A DNA stretch of 64,000 nt from contig JAFFSR010000019.1 in the NCBI GenBank assembly GCA_017163975.1, forward strand, positions 124,001 through 188,000. Direction: 5' to 3'. The notes under the pieces are model-generated. The model ran no database searches and had not been told where the DNA came from. It worked only from the letters and a program-made list of their open reading frames with translations. This DNA comes from Anastatus disparis (taxonomy: Eukaryota; Arthropoda; Insecta; Hymenoptera; Eupelmidae). Of this stretch, positions 44,611 to 54,575 are shown in pieces. Within the stretch, counting starts at the first letter, position 1; each line of letters begins with the position of its first letter. Both the position numbers and the translations under genes were made by a program.

Positions 44611-45305
44611 TTTTTTTTTTTTTTGGTGGTCAAAAAATACGCAAAAAAAAGTCATTCAAGCTCTTAACTTATAACATAACCTATAAAAAATATGAAAAAG
44701 TGCAAAAAAGTTGATTTTTTGCAAAAAAATAAGGGTCAAATGCCTTTTATCCTTAAAACTAATAGTACCGTCCTAAAGAGGGGAATAAAATACACCAAAA
44801 ATCTTTGTTTGGATTCTTAGATTGTAACATAACCTATAGGAAATACGAAAAAAGTGCAAAAATATCGGTTTTTTGAGAAAATCAGGGTGGCGCACCATTT
44901 TTTTTTTAGCTAATATAACTATCATTAATAAGGGGTAAAAATATATTTAAAAAATCAATTTCAAATCTGGCACCTTAATAGCGAGGGTGTGAAAGTAACG
45001 ATTTAAATCTTAAATATCAATTTTAAGGTTGATATTTAAGGTTATGTAATCTGCAAAAATTTTTGGTTAATTGCCATACAATAACCTACCCTTATATATT
45101 TTTGCAAGAGTCTTCCATGTAAAGGGACGTCAAAATAAAATAAAGTCGAAAAAACACTTATTCTGACTTTACTGCGCATGCGCAAGGGTTAGAGGGCTGA
45201 AAATTGGTGTGTGGGTGTTTTTTTTCAACCTCCATCAAATGGTACATGAGCCATGAGGATTCTAAGAGGGGGCAATTTCACTATGGTAACCCGCCTATAG
45301 CCTTT

Positions 45306-45688
45306 GGCACAGCAGTAGATAATTATATCTATTTTTAACATGCCAAAGGCAGGTACTATCGGATAATTAGTTTCTGCGCAATTGCAATTTTTTTTTGTTG
45401 GTATTCTTCCCCTTTTTCATATCACCGATTGAGAACGTCGTACATACATTTTTAAAACGGTTTTGAAAACTAGAAACAATATACTATTAAACGTAAATTC
45501 TAAGTTTTCATTAAAATTGTGTAAAAAGGGTGAAAGATGCACTCGAACATCGACGTAAACGGTCGAGCGCGCGGTACAGAGCAAAAAGTGGGGATGGAGG
45601 AGAAAGGATATATATCTAAAGGATATATATATATATATATATAGATATATATAGATATACCAGCTTTTAACTGGCTTGTTCTTGGCGA
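45306..45688. other. Spacer with (TA)n run, no gene seen
   Basis: Unique sequence between the ISL2EU-like transposon and a MITE. A (TA)n/(GATATA)n microsatellite lies at 45607-45660. No coding signal. Confidence 0.5.
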
Positions 45689-46077
45689 TTAAGAGGAGGT
45701 CACGTATCTCTGTCCTTTTCTAATCAAAGAAATGATTTTTTTACAAAAACTAATAACTTTATCAAAAAATGAAGAGAAAGCCGCATCTTGTATAGAAAAA
45801 GCAATATTTTCTTTAATAAGAAAAAATTAATTTTATTGCTACGTTTTCAAGAAAACCTTGAAAAACCAAATTGTCCACCCTAACCTCTATGATTTAAGTT
45901 TTTCAAGGTTTTCTTGAAAACGAAGCAATAAAATTAATTCTTTCTTATCAAAGAAAATATTGCCTTTTTTATTACGAGTTGCGGCTTTCTCTTCATTTTT
46001 TACTAAAGTTATTAGTTTCTGTAAAAATATTCAATTCTTTGATTAGAAAAGGACAGAGATACGTGACCTCCTCTTAA
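45689..46077. mobile_element. TTAA-flanked palindromic MITE, family alpha, copy 3
   Basis: 389 bp between TTAA at 45689-45692 and 46074-46077. The best preserved copy: GAGGAGGTCACGTATCTCTG is inverted exactly at the right end, and arms of about 190 bp pair throughout. Same length as the copy at 30648. Confidence 0.93.
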
Positions 46078-46142
46078 TGCACTTATATTAAAGTATTTTT
46101 TTTTATTTAGGGGATTTTTTATCGAGGGATCTGATATCCTAT

Positions 46143-47850
46143 TCAGATCTGATAAGGGTCCAGTAGCTGTCGCGTAAACAAATAATTGTAGAGTTGATCA
46201 TAGACTAGACGTTCAAGAACCTTGGACGTAGAAGATAATAAAGAAATTGGCCTAATGTCACAAAAAGCTTGAGGAGAGGAGATTTTTTTTGTTGTAGTGA
46301 CCAGCAAGATCTTCCAGCATGAAGGAAATAAGGACTTACGTAATAAGTCGTTATAAATGCGACATAACAAAGGTCCAATGACCGGAAATGCCGCCCGGAC
46401 GAAAGATTGAGGAACAGCATCAAACCCTCTGGCCTGTGAAGCTGAATGACAAACAGCCACCCATACCTCCTCCAAAGTAACTGCATTAAACTTAAACATG
46501 GGTTTAAGTGGTTCATCCAGAGCAAGTGTATTCATGTAATCAGAAATGGAGGGGACCAGAGGATCAAACGCAACGCCACCAAAATACCAATTTAAATCAT
46601 TAATTGAAAAAGAATGTCGAGAGTCACTACTGCTGGAACATGCGCCAAGGTTCTTGAATTCTTTCCAGATCTGTCTTGCGTCAGTAATCTTAGATAGTCT
46701 GTCGTGGTAATACAGTAATTTAGCTGATTCGATGCATGAACGAACCCGATCTCGAGCATCTCTATAACATATAAGATTAGCACGTAGTCTAGTACGTTTG
46801 AAGCGTCTGTAAAGCCTATCTCTCTCAGAGATTAAGCGGTGATGCTCAGAGGTAAACCACGGACGATGACTCTTGCTCTGTCGAACACGCCTAACAGGCA
46901 CAAACCGTGAGATGGCCTCATTAAGATGAGTGTGAAGACATCCAAGGCGAGCCAAAAGAGAAGAGTCACCGCTACACATAGCACAATTTAGTGATCGAAA
47001 ATAATCACTTATAATAAGCAGTTTCATCAACTGCTTTATAATCACGATAAGTAAAATTATTAAGTGTAGGCTTAGAGGGAGACGACTTCACAGTCGCAGC
47101 AATAAAGTCATGTCCGTCAATAAATGGTACATCAGTCTTCCAATAGTCAAGCAGTAAGTCATTGGCATCGACAAGACACAAGTCGAGCCACGTATCAGAG
47201 GAATAAGTATGATGTATAGATCCATACGACACAGAAAAAAGTGCATTTTCCTTAAAAAGGCTCTTAAGGAACACAGAATCATCAGATTCAGAACACAAAT
47301 TAGTGTTGAAATCTTCCAAAACTACATTAGTACTATAATTGTAAATATGAGTGGTCAATAAAGTCTGTGTTGGCCAAAAATGGAGCGTGAGGTGGTCTAT
47401 AAACAACACCAACGAAAATGGGTGAAGCCAAGTCAGATGAGTTGACCTCACAGAAGAGATACTCAGGTAAACCAGGCTTACCACTCCAGCATCCAGAGGA
47501 TGAACAGAGACGCACAGAAGTGAGAGAGCAGTGTACAAATAAAGCAACACCACCTCTCCTGGTGTTACGATTCTGTCTATGAAGCACATACCCATCAAGA
47601 GCAATCAAAGAATCACAAACTATTTGGCCCAGTTTGGTCTCAGTAACAGCTATTACGTGGAAATAAGGGCGAGAAGCCAAAAAAAGTCTAATCATCTCAA
47701 TGTGCGCTCTAATAGAGTTGGCATTGAAATGACAAACTCTGAGACCATCCTCAGTAGTGAAATGATCATGAATGACCGATGAAAGAGTATTGTTAGAAGG
47801 AAGAAGTGTGTTAGAGTGAGAAGGAAGAGAGAATGAGCTTACCCCAGTGT
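46143..47850 (-). pseudogene. LINE ORF2 (CR1/Kiri-like): endonuclease and start of reverse transcriptase
   Basis: Minus strand. The APE-type endonuclease begins near 47730 with CHFNANSIRAH. It continues VTETKL, NRNTRRGGVALFV and VYRPPHAP to about 47350, then shifts frame to LEDFN (usually GDFN), DTWLDLCLVD and GHDFIAAT to about 47010. It shifts again into the linker and the first reverse-transcriptase blocks, SQARGFDAVPQSF and RPISLLSSTSKVLERLVYDQ. Coding similarity stops at 46143, before the FADD catalytic block, so the copy lacks its 3' part. This is unlike the usual 5'-truncated LINE and implies a later deletion or rearrangement. It overlaps or abuts the end of ORF1 at 47857. Two frameshifts make it dead. 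Confidence 0.88.
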
Positions 47851-47856
47851 CAGATG

Positions 47857-49092
47857 TTAAGTGGCTGCATCGCTGTTGTCTGATACCAATGAGAGCTTCG
47901 CTAAAAAAGCATCCAAGTCGTCATCCGATGCTATACGAATGGCTGCATCCTCCTTCTTCCTTCCGGCGAAGATCTTACAATCACGTACAAATATAAGAAT
48001 GTTGTACTTCTTATCTTTGGCCTTCCTGAGCACTCTCAACTTCATTTGGTGCAATAAGTGTGGCAGATATTCATTAATGTTGATCAAGGAAGAAGTAAGT
48101 GTTTCCACAGATATAATTCCATGCAGAAAGTCATTCCTGATCTTTGAGTTATGAAGGCTACCCATCTTGATCTTTGCTCCGATAACAGATCGCGCCGACG
48201 AGGCACTCTTCATAGTGACGTGCAACGGCATCGTAAGCAGTGGAGGATCACCTCGAGATGTTGTTGCAGAAGGAGCAGTACTATTATCAGTACTACGAGC
48301 TGTAGCAAATCGCGACAAAGGTCGAACCAAAACACTGTCATTGAGAGAAAAACCAGAATTAAGAGAAGCCAATACAGCAAAGACACCGCTCTTCAGATCA
48401 TTAAATTCATTAGAAACCAAGCCTCCAAACACCAAGTCTAATGCACGCTCAAGACGCTGCTGGCCAGCCGTTAAAACATCACACTGTTGCCGTAAAGATT
48501 TATTGAGCTTGTCCAATTCCTGTAGTTTAGCAGCCATAGGGTCAGATAATGCCTGATCAGGCACAACAGAGAGAGATTCCTCCACCTTCGCCTTAAGCTC
48601 CCGATAATCCTGAAAAACCTTGTCAAATCTTGCCTCAGTTGCTCGACAACGTTCTTCACATGCCACAGCAATACCATCCACTCGTGTCTCCAAACTTGTG
48701 AATCTCCCATCTAGTGTTAATAGTTGAGTGCCAATATTGTTGATCTTGGTATCCATAGCATCCAGCTTATCTAATTTCTCCATCTTCTTCAATATAGAAG
48801 GCAAAAGTTCATTTATTTGTAGCGCCAGTAGTGTTGGAGTTGGAGTACGCGACACAGACAGAGAAGCTGAGACATTACTTATAGAACCCACGGAACTAGA
48901 ACGTGATCGATTGCAATCAGGATTTGCAGCTGCTATGCAAAAGTTACATACCTTTATTTGTTGGTCGTTATTATCTCTGACTATGAGCAGTTTAGTACAA
49001 GAGCTGTGATAGGTCTTACCACAGCGACCACAAAGCTGAGGCTTAGATGCAGCACTAAAGTTCTTAAAACAGAGACCACATTGATTGGACAT
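47857..49092 (-). CDS. LINE ORF1, PHD-like zinc finger protein, 411 aa
   Basis: Open from ATG at 49092 to TAA 47857-47859; a TTG codon 12 bases upstream is not the start. The first 60 residues hold a PHD-like C4HC3 finger (CGLCFKNF, CGRCGKTYHSSC, CNFC). A long predicted coiled coil follows (residues ~105-215, LKKMEKLDKLDAMDTKINNI), then a basic C-terminal domain. PHD-bearing ORF1 proteins are known from CR1-related LINEs, where they act as a nucleic-acid-binding gag-like partner of ORF2. It lies directly upstream of ORF2 on the same strand. It is the only full-length uninterrupted element gene in the 46-54 kb block. Confidence 0.8.
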   Translation of the reverse strand: MSNQCGLCFKNFSAASKPQLCGRCGKTYHSSCTKLLIVRDNNDQQIKVCNFCIAAANPDCNRSRSSSVGSISNVSASLSVSRTPTPTLLALQINELLPSILKKMEKLDKLDAMDTKINNIGTQLLTLDGRFTSLETRVDGIAVACEERCRATEARFDKVFQDYRELKAKVEESLSVVPDQALSDPMAAKLQELDKLNKSLRQQCDVLTAGQQRLERALDLVFGGLVSNEFNDLKSGVFAVLASLNSGFSLNDSVLVRPLSRFATARSTDNSTAPSATTSRGDPPLLTMPLHVTMKSASSARSVIGAKIKMGSLHNSKIRNDFLHGIISVETLTSSLININEYLPHLLHQMKLRVLRKAKDKKYNILIFVRDCKIFAGRKKEDAAIRIASDDDLDAFLAKLSLVSDNSDAAT

Positions 49093-49167
49093 AGTGACCT
49101 CCAAGATTAGAAAACAGTTTAATTAAAACGAATCTTGAATTTAAAATTTGATGCCAGTTGTATATTT

Positions 49168-49375
49168 AAAAGTGGATAAGCAGCTTAATAAATGCACTCT
49201 GAGTTGCTTCTAGGTTTCAGTTGTTGTGAGTGGAAAAGCAGCTTAATAAATGCACTCTGAGTTGCTTCTAAGTTTCTGTTGTTATAAGTGGAAAGGCAGC
49301 TTAATAAATGCACTCTGAGTTGCTTCCAAGTTTCAGTTGTTGTGAGTGGAAAAACAGCTTAATTTGCACAGAGTA
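49168..49375 (-). repeat. 59-bp tandem repeat in the LINE 5' region
   Basis: AGTGGAAAAGCAGCTTAATA and the following AATGCACTCTGAGTTGCTTC start at 49171, 49230, 49289 and 49348, exactly 59 bp apart; a further partial unit is near 49418. The array ends about 75 bp upstream of the ORF1 ATG, where a LINE's internal promoter would be expected. Confidence 0.85.
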
Positions 49376-50099
49376 AGATTCGTTTGACTGTGATTAGAGA
49401 GAGCAGAAGATAATAGTGGAAAAGCGCCTTAACTGGAGAAGTTACCATTAAATATTTATTTGATAATATAGACGGGCGAAGATGCTAATATACAGGTCAT
49501 CCAGGGGATGGAGCCACCAGCACTAAGCAAATAAGACTCCTCTTGTGGTATATGATTGCACCAAATAAATATGATCCCTCTTGCAGTATATAATTGCGCC
49601 AAAAAAGATTGAGGTTATGTTACAGTTAAAAAATAAAACTAATTGCAATGCAATTGTGCACAATATAATGCACTAACACAACACTCAATAACAAAAGCAG
49701 GCCCACAGCAACTTTTTCAGGCAGCAGCAGAGTCCACAGCAGCGTCAGAAATAAGAGCATGTTGATGTTGATAGACTGCACTTCCACAGTAAGAAATCGT
49801 CCAGAGTCCAAAATGCAATTGCAAAATGCAAATGAATGAGGCCAACACTCTCGGACTCCAAGTAGGACGATTCCCTGCAAAAAAATTCCACTCCGCAAAG
49901 TGAAAAAATGCTGTTTAAAACAAGTTTTAAGAGGAGCGAAAAAAGTACGTATGGCGCTACTTACGGCAAAAGAGAGAGAGCGAGAACGAGAGAGAACAAA
50001 AGAGAGAGAGAGAGAAAGTGCGGGACTGAGAACAAGAGAGCTAAGGTAAGCTAGAGAAAGGGAAAGAGAACGAGACAGAGCGGAAAAGAGCGAAAAAGA
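49376..50099. other. LINE 5' flank and purine-rich tract
   Basis: No gene. GAGAGA/GAGAAC-type purine-rich simple sequence occupies about 49965-50098, between the LINE's 5' region and the tail of another LINE fragment. Confidence 0.5.
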
Positions 50100-50520
50100 T
50101 TGATTGATTGAATATTTTATTATTTTAGGCTGCAGGGTAGACTCTGTTAGGGACAGTAGAAAAATTCACATTATACATGAAAGTATAGTGAGTGCCAACA
50201 CAGATAATAAAATTATAATTAAATGCATATAATTTAACAATCGACTATAAAAACAAAATATAATTTAAGAATAACTTTAAAGCAGTTGTCAAGCAACTAG
50301 AAAAAGCCATTAAAAAGTTGAGTTATACAATATAATAATATAATAGATGATGCATTAAAATATGAGTAATATAACAATTTATTAAACATAAAACTCTTGG
50401 AACTTTTTGTTCCTGAGGGAATGAAGTCCTCAATATGGCGTAAATATTTATTCAAGTAATTAACCGCTAAATAAGAGAAAGAGTTTTGCATAGCTGAAGT
50501 GCTATGTAACGTTTGGTCTT
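50100..50520 (-). mobile_element. LINE 3' end with ATTCAATCAATCAAT tail
   Basis: On the minus strand a C-terminal ORF2-like piece (SAMQNSFSYLAVNYLNKYLR, 50490-50430) is followed by an AT-rich 3' region. It ends in CTGCAGCCTAAAATAATAAA and a TCAA repeat tail at 50101-50125. This is the expected shape of a LINE 3' terminus. It may be the 3' end of the copy whose ORF2 piece is at 51507-51893, with 1 kb inserted between them. Confidence 0.5.
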
Positions 50521-51500
50521 TTTGCCCTGGTTAACTCTTGATGTCGGTGGCGTCAGACTTTTGAAGGGTGCTAAATATCGGTGACTCTCGGAAGCCAAAG
50601 TTTAAATTGACTTACATACTAAACTAAAACTAACCTTACTTTATCGAATTGAAAAATTATTATAATAAAAATAATAGACAGAAAATTATAATACTGAAAT
50701 TAATTAAAAGGAATTATTGTTAACTTAATATTCACTTAAAAAGGATAAATAATCGAAATTATATAAAGTAAAAAGTGACAATGTTAATGGACGGAAGCAG
50801 GATGGGTACTGCGGACTGGTGATCAAGTTTTGACGACAATTTTGTTTTAACTTGAATTATTCTCTTTTTTAGTATTTATTAATAACAGTAAACTATAAAA
50901 TAATTACAACGCCGGTGAAAATTAATAAATGAAAATTAGATTAACATCTGTTTTTAGTTAATGTTCTGTACGTCGGAAAAACAAAAGAAAAATTTTTAGT
51001 TGCTTTCTTGGTCGCTAAGTGGCGTGACTTCGTATTTGTCGTCTGTAACAAAATAAAACAAAAAAAAATACAACAGCTAAAAATTACGAAAAATATAACT
51101 TTGGCGGGCAAGCTTGCGAACTACTTTACCAACGGTAGTTAACCCGAAGTCAGAGCACAGCCGATATCGGAGCCAGGTCGGGTAATACAGAAAAAATCAT
51201 GAAAGTAACCCTCTAAGCCATGAAGGGAGAAGAGGGGGGAGATTTTTGGTCAAAGACCAATGGAGAAGCCTATCCCGACCGAAGATGGTGGAGGTAAAAA
51301 ACAGGAATCTGTGTCGGCCAATCCCACCCTTACACTGGCGGAAAGATAGGAGGCTACGTCGGGCAATCCCACCCTTACGTAGCTTAAGACAGGAGTATAG
51401 GCAAGGATTTCTCCCACTGTATCCAGCAATCCCACTCTTACACAGCGGAAAAGGAGAAGAGTTGTTTCTGGCTCGGTGACTCGCTTTATATATGCTATGG
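50521..51500. other. Non-coding stretch with short repeats
   Basis: AT-rich to 51100. At 51315-51450 CAATCCCACCCTTACA-type phrases occur three times (51319, 51364, 51427). They create spurious Arg/Pro-rich frames on both strands. No gene recognised. Confidence 0.45.
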
Positions 51501-51506
51501 AGCTCA

Positions 51507-51941
51507 CTATTCCCGATGCAGGAGTTGCGCCTCGTAGCAGTTGAGCGCATGTAAAATATTTAGCGTGATTTTTGAATCGTTGCAGCTATTAAAAAGGCAT
51601 AAAAGTAATCTATGTGGAAACCTATCAGATGATCTTACATTTGTATCAGAAGTGATACGTGAAAACTCGAAACCCAGGTAATTAGGCTTGGAGAAAGTAG
51701 TATAAGCTAGAGTATTTTTGAAGTGTAAGCACCCGTTTAACACAGAAATCCAACCAAGTTCGAGACGATAAAGAGTAACTCTAGATTTCCATGGTATATT
51801 GCCATACACAGACCTAACACACATTGAGTGCTTTATGTAGCTTGATGTTACGAACCTGAGGAAGAGAGTCATAAACCACACAACAGTAGTCAATAACAGA
51901 AAAGCTTAATGTTTCAAAGAGTTCTCTCTTGACTAACGTTT
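51507..51941 (-). pseudogene. LINE ORF2 C-terminal fragment, minus copy
   Basis: The minus strand encodes MCVRSVYGNIPWKSRVTLYR, LELGWISVLNGCLHFKNTLA and DRFPHRLLLCLFNSC. These are typical of the region after the reverse transcriptase in CR1/Kiri-type ORF2. It is an inverted counterpart of 52130-52490, so the two form an inverted duplication around about 51990. Confidence 0.75.
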
Positions 51942-51984
51942 GTGATAATATTTTACTATGTCACAATTGGTGACCCCAAAAAGT

Positions 51985-52490
51985 GCCACCCCGGCCACCT
52001 GAAGGTTAAGAATCTGGGAGTATGGCTGTTATCCACATTGGATTGACACAAGCAGGTTAATTCGATCATAGGTAGAGTCTTCAGTACATTGCAGTCGTTG
52101 AAATTCTACAAGCATGTATTGAATAAAGAAGTCAAGAGAAAACTCTTTGAAACATTAAGCTTTTCTGTTATTGACTACTGTTGTGTGGTTTATGACTCTC
52201 TTCCTCAGGTTCGTAACATCAAGCTACATAAAGCACTCAATGTGTGTTAGGTCTGTGTATGGCAATATACCATGGAAATCTAGAGTTACTCTTTATCGTC
52301 TCGAACTTGGTTGGATTTCTGTGTTAAACGGGTGTTTACACTTCAAAAATACTCTAGCTTATACTACTTTCTCCAAGCCTAATTACCTGGGTTTCGAGTT
52401 TTCACGTATCACTTCTGATACAAATGTAAGATCATCTGATAGGTTTCCACATAGATTATTTTTATGCCTTTTTAATAGCTGCAAACCAAA
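51985..52490 (+). pseudogene. LINE ORF2 C-terminal fragment, plus copy
   Basis: Starts with NLGVWL-type residues near 52010, continues FYKHVLNKEVKRKLFETLSF and VIDYCCVVYD, then a frame change near 52245, and then the same VRSVYGNIPWKSRV block as the minus copy. It is bounded by direct repeats of GTGCCACCCCGGCC plus RCCTRAAGGTTAA, at 51982 and 52491. The two inverted copies are nearly identical over ~380 bp. Confidence 0.75.
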
Positions 52491-52530
52491 AGGTGCCACC
52501 CCGGCCGCCTAAAGGTTAACAGAATTAGAA

Positions 52531-53311
52531 TCCCACACAGCATGGAAGAATTTTGAAATAATTTCATGAAATATTACAAGTAATAATACGTTGAAAGCAT
52601 TTAAAAAGAACTTAAAAAGATAACTATATTCTTTTGAAAACAATTTATGAAATAATACACAGGAAGATTACAAAGTCTTTACAAAAATATTACCAAAAAG
52701 GAAACGAAAGTTAAGACATGAAATATTACACGATTCCTTACTGAAAGGACTTTGAAAAGACTTTTTGAAAGGAAACAAGAAAGAACTCAGAAATCTTCCG
52801 ACGATTCAATTTATAAAATAATTTAGAAAGATTTTTGGAATAATCTAAGTTATTCTTTCACCGAATAATTTCAAGATTCTTCCAAAAAGCTTTTATGAAA
52901 TAATTCATGTAATATTTTGGTAAAGTCTCAAGAAATCATACATGAAATAATTTTGAAATCTTTTTGAAATATTTCATGAAATAGCTTATGATGGGAATAA
53001 AAGTTATTACGTGAATCCTTACTGAATGGACTTTGAAAGGACTTTATGAAAGAAAACGTGAAAGATAACAGATTCATTTAGAAATATTTTCGGGATAAGT
53101 TTATAATTTATCCGCTTGATGGCGGTATCTCTTACTCTCGCAAGCGGTAAGAGTGCTTCCCGTTTCATATATAAGGAAAATAAGAATCTTAAATGGAAAC
53201 TATAAATTGTTATGCGTGTGATGTCTGTGTTATGATAACTTCGATTTTGACCGCTGTAAAACTATTCGTAATCCTATGAATAATTATATCATCATATATC
53301 CGTTATATATG

Positions 53312-53394
<83 letters not shown>

Positions 53395-54069
53395 ATTAAT
53401 TCTAAATTGATTCTTAAATAATACAGGAAAGAATAAAATTTCTAGAACTTTACACGTCTCTCAACTAAAGATAGATGAAAAGATTAATGCATTATTACTA
53501 AAAGAATTCATGGATCCTTACAGAATTCTTTCATTGAAAGGATTCTGTAATAATTCTATGTCCGAGGTATATTTCTTTCAGAAATAATACAATGAAATAT
53601 TTTTAAAATATTTTATATCATTCTTACAGAATACTTTCAATGAAAGATGTATGAAAAGATTTAAGAATTATTACCAAAAGAATTCATGGATCCTTACAGA
53701 ATTCTTTTATTGAAAGGATTCTGTAATAATTCTATGTCCAAGGTATATTCCTTTTAGAAATAATACAATGAAATATTTTAAAAATATTTCATATTATTCT
53801 TACAGAATCCTTTCAATGGAATATGTATGAAAAGATTTACGAATTATTACCAAAAGAATTCATGGATCCTTACAGAATTCTTCCATTGGAAGGATTTTGA
53901 AATGTCTTGTGAATTCTTTATGAAATATTTTTATGTATTATTTTTAAAAGAATAATACCTCGGACATAGAATTATTTCAGAATCCTTTCAGTGAAATATT
54001 TCTGAATGATTGTAGTCCTTTCATGAATCCTTTCAGAATCCTTTCAAAGTCCTTTCATGCTGTATGGGA
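52531..54069. mobile_element. Satellite-filled element C, TCCCACACAGCATG ends
   Basis: TCCCACACAGCATGGAAG at 52531 is inverted as CATGCTGTATGGGA at 54056-54069. The body is degenerate repeat of GAAATAATTTCATGAAATAT, TACAGAATTCTTTCAATGAAAG and similar self-complementary units. A ~175-bp unit recurs near 53510, 53690 and 53855 (AATTCATGGATCCTTACAGA). A non-repeat core at about 53131-53180 (ACTCTCGCAAGCGGT, then TATATAA) matches the core of element B. A (GT)n run is inside at 53319-53393. It is inserted among LINE fragments. No coding capacity is seen. Confidence 0.7.
53319..53393. repeat. (GT)n microsatellite
   Basis: About 36 uninterrupted GT units after a short TATA run. Confidence 0.97.
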
Positions 54070-54114
54070 TATTCAATAGATGTCCCCTTTAACATGATCT
54101 TTAGATATAGCGAA

Positions 54115-54575
54115 AGATCAATTCTACTGATAAATTGCTAACTACCTATAAACATAGTCTGAGATTTGCCCGTGTTAAGTGTTAAATTATTATTGAGTGC
54201 ATAAGTTATGATAGCTTTTAATTCTCGATTTATGATAGTTAATTTATTGGCGATATCATCCAGATAGAATGAATGGTATAACTGGAGATCATCCGCTAAT
54301 AGAATAAGATGAACCTTAGCAAAAACCAAACACAAAACATTTATAAAAATGGCAAACAATAACAAGAACACTACCCCGAGGTACACCAGCTTTAGTAATG
54401 GCCCACTCAGTTGCTTTCATTTTCTCATCTAGAACTGAGTACTCTCTGTTGGTGAGATAAGGAGCAAACCAACGAATAAATCTGTCAAAACAATTCATCG
54501 ATCTAAGCTTTCGTAACACTTCATAATGAGACACAGTATCAACGCCGTAGAAAAATCAAATAAAAGTAAAAGAGT
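54115..54575 (-). pseudogene. LINE reverse-transcriptase catalytic-core fragment
   Basis: The minus strand has LLFDFST near 54560, a frame change, then SHYEVLRKLRSMNCFDRFIR, YLTNREYSV, AGVPRGSVL and, after another shift, LILLADDLQLYHS. LLADD is the catalytic (F/Y)xDD block and FDFS carries the first Asp. This is the part of ORF2 missing from the copy at 46143-47850, but it lies 7 kb away, upstream relative to that strand, so it belongs to another copy or a rearranged one. Confidence 0.8.

Larger units (their letters stand above)
39049..45305. mobile_element. PIF/Harbinger-ISL2EU-like transposon, ~690-bp inverted ends
   Basis: AAAGGCTATAGG at 39049 is inverted as CCTATAGCCTTT to 45305. The match runs inward for about 690 bp, including GTGAAATTGCCCCCTCTTAG near 39070 and AAGGGTCAAATGCCTTTTAT near 44732, whose inverse is near 39605. 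The right arm's inner edge meets a T run and a TTA microsatellite at 44515-44610. The plus-strand transposase pseudogene is at 42094-44166. The left half contains another palindromic element (40101-40615) and about 1.4 kb of AT-rich non-coding DNA before the gene. Confidence 0.88.

Noticed and set aside
47861..49009. Plus-strand frames opposite the LINE ORF1
   Set aside because: They are antisense shadows of a clearly coding minus-strand gene.
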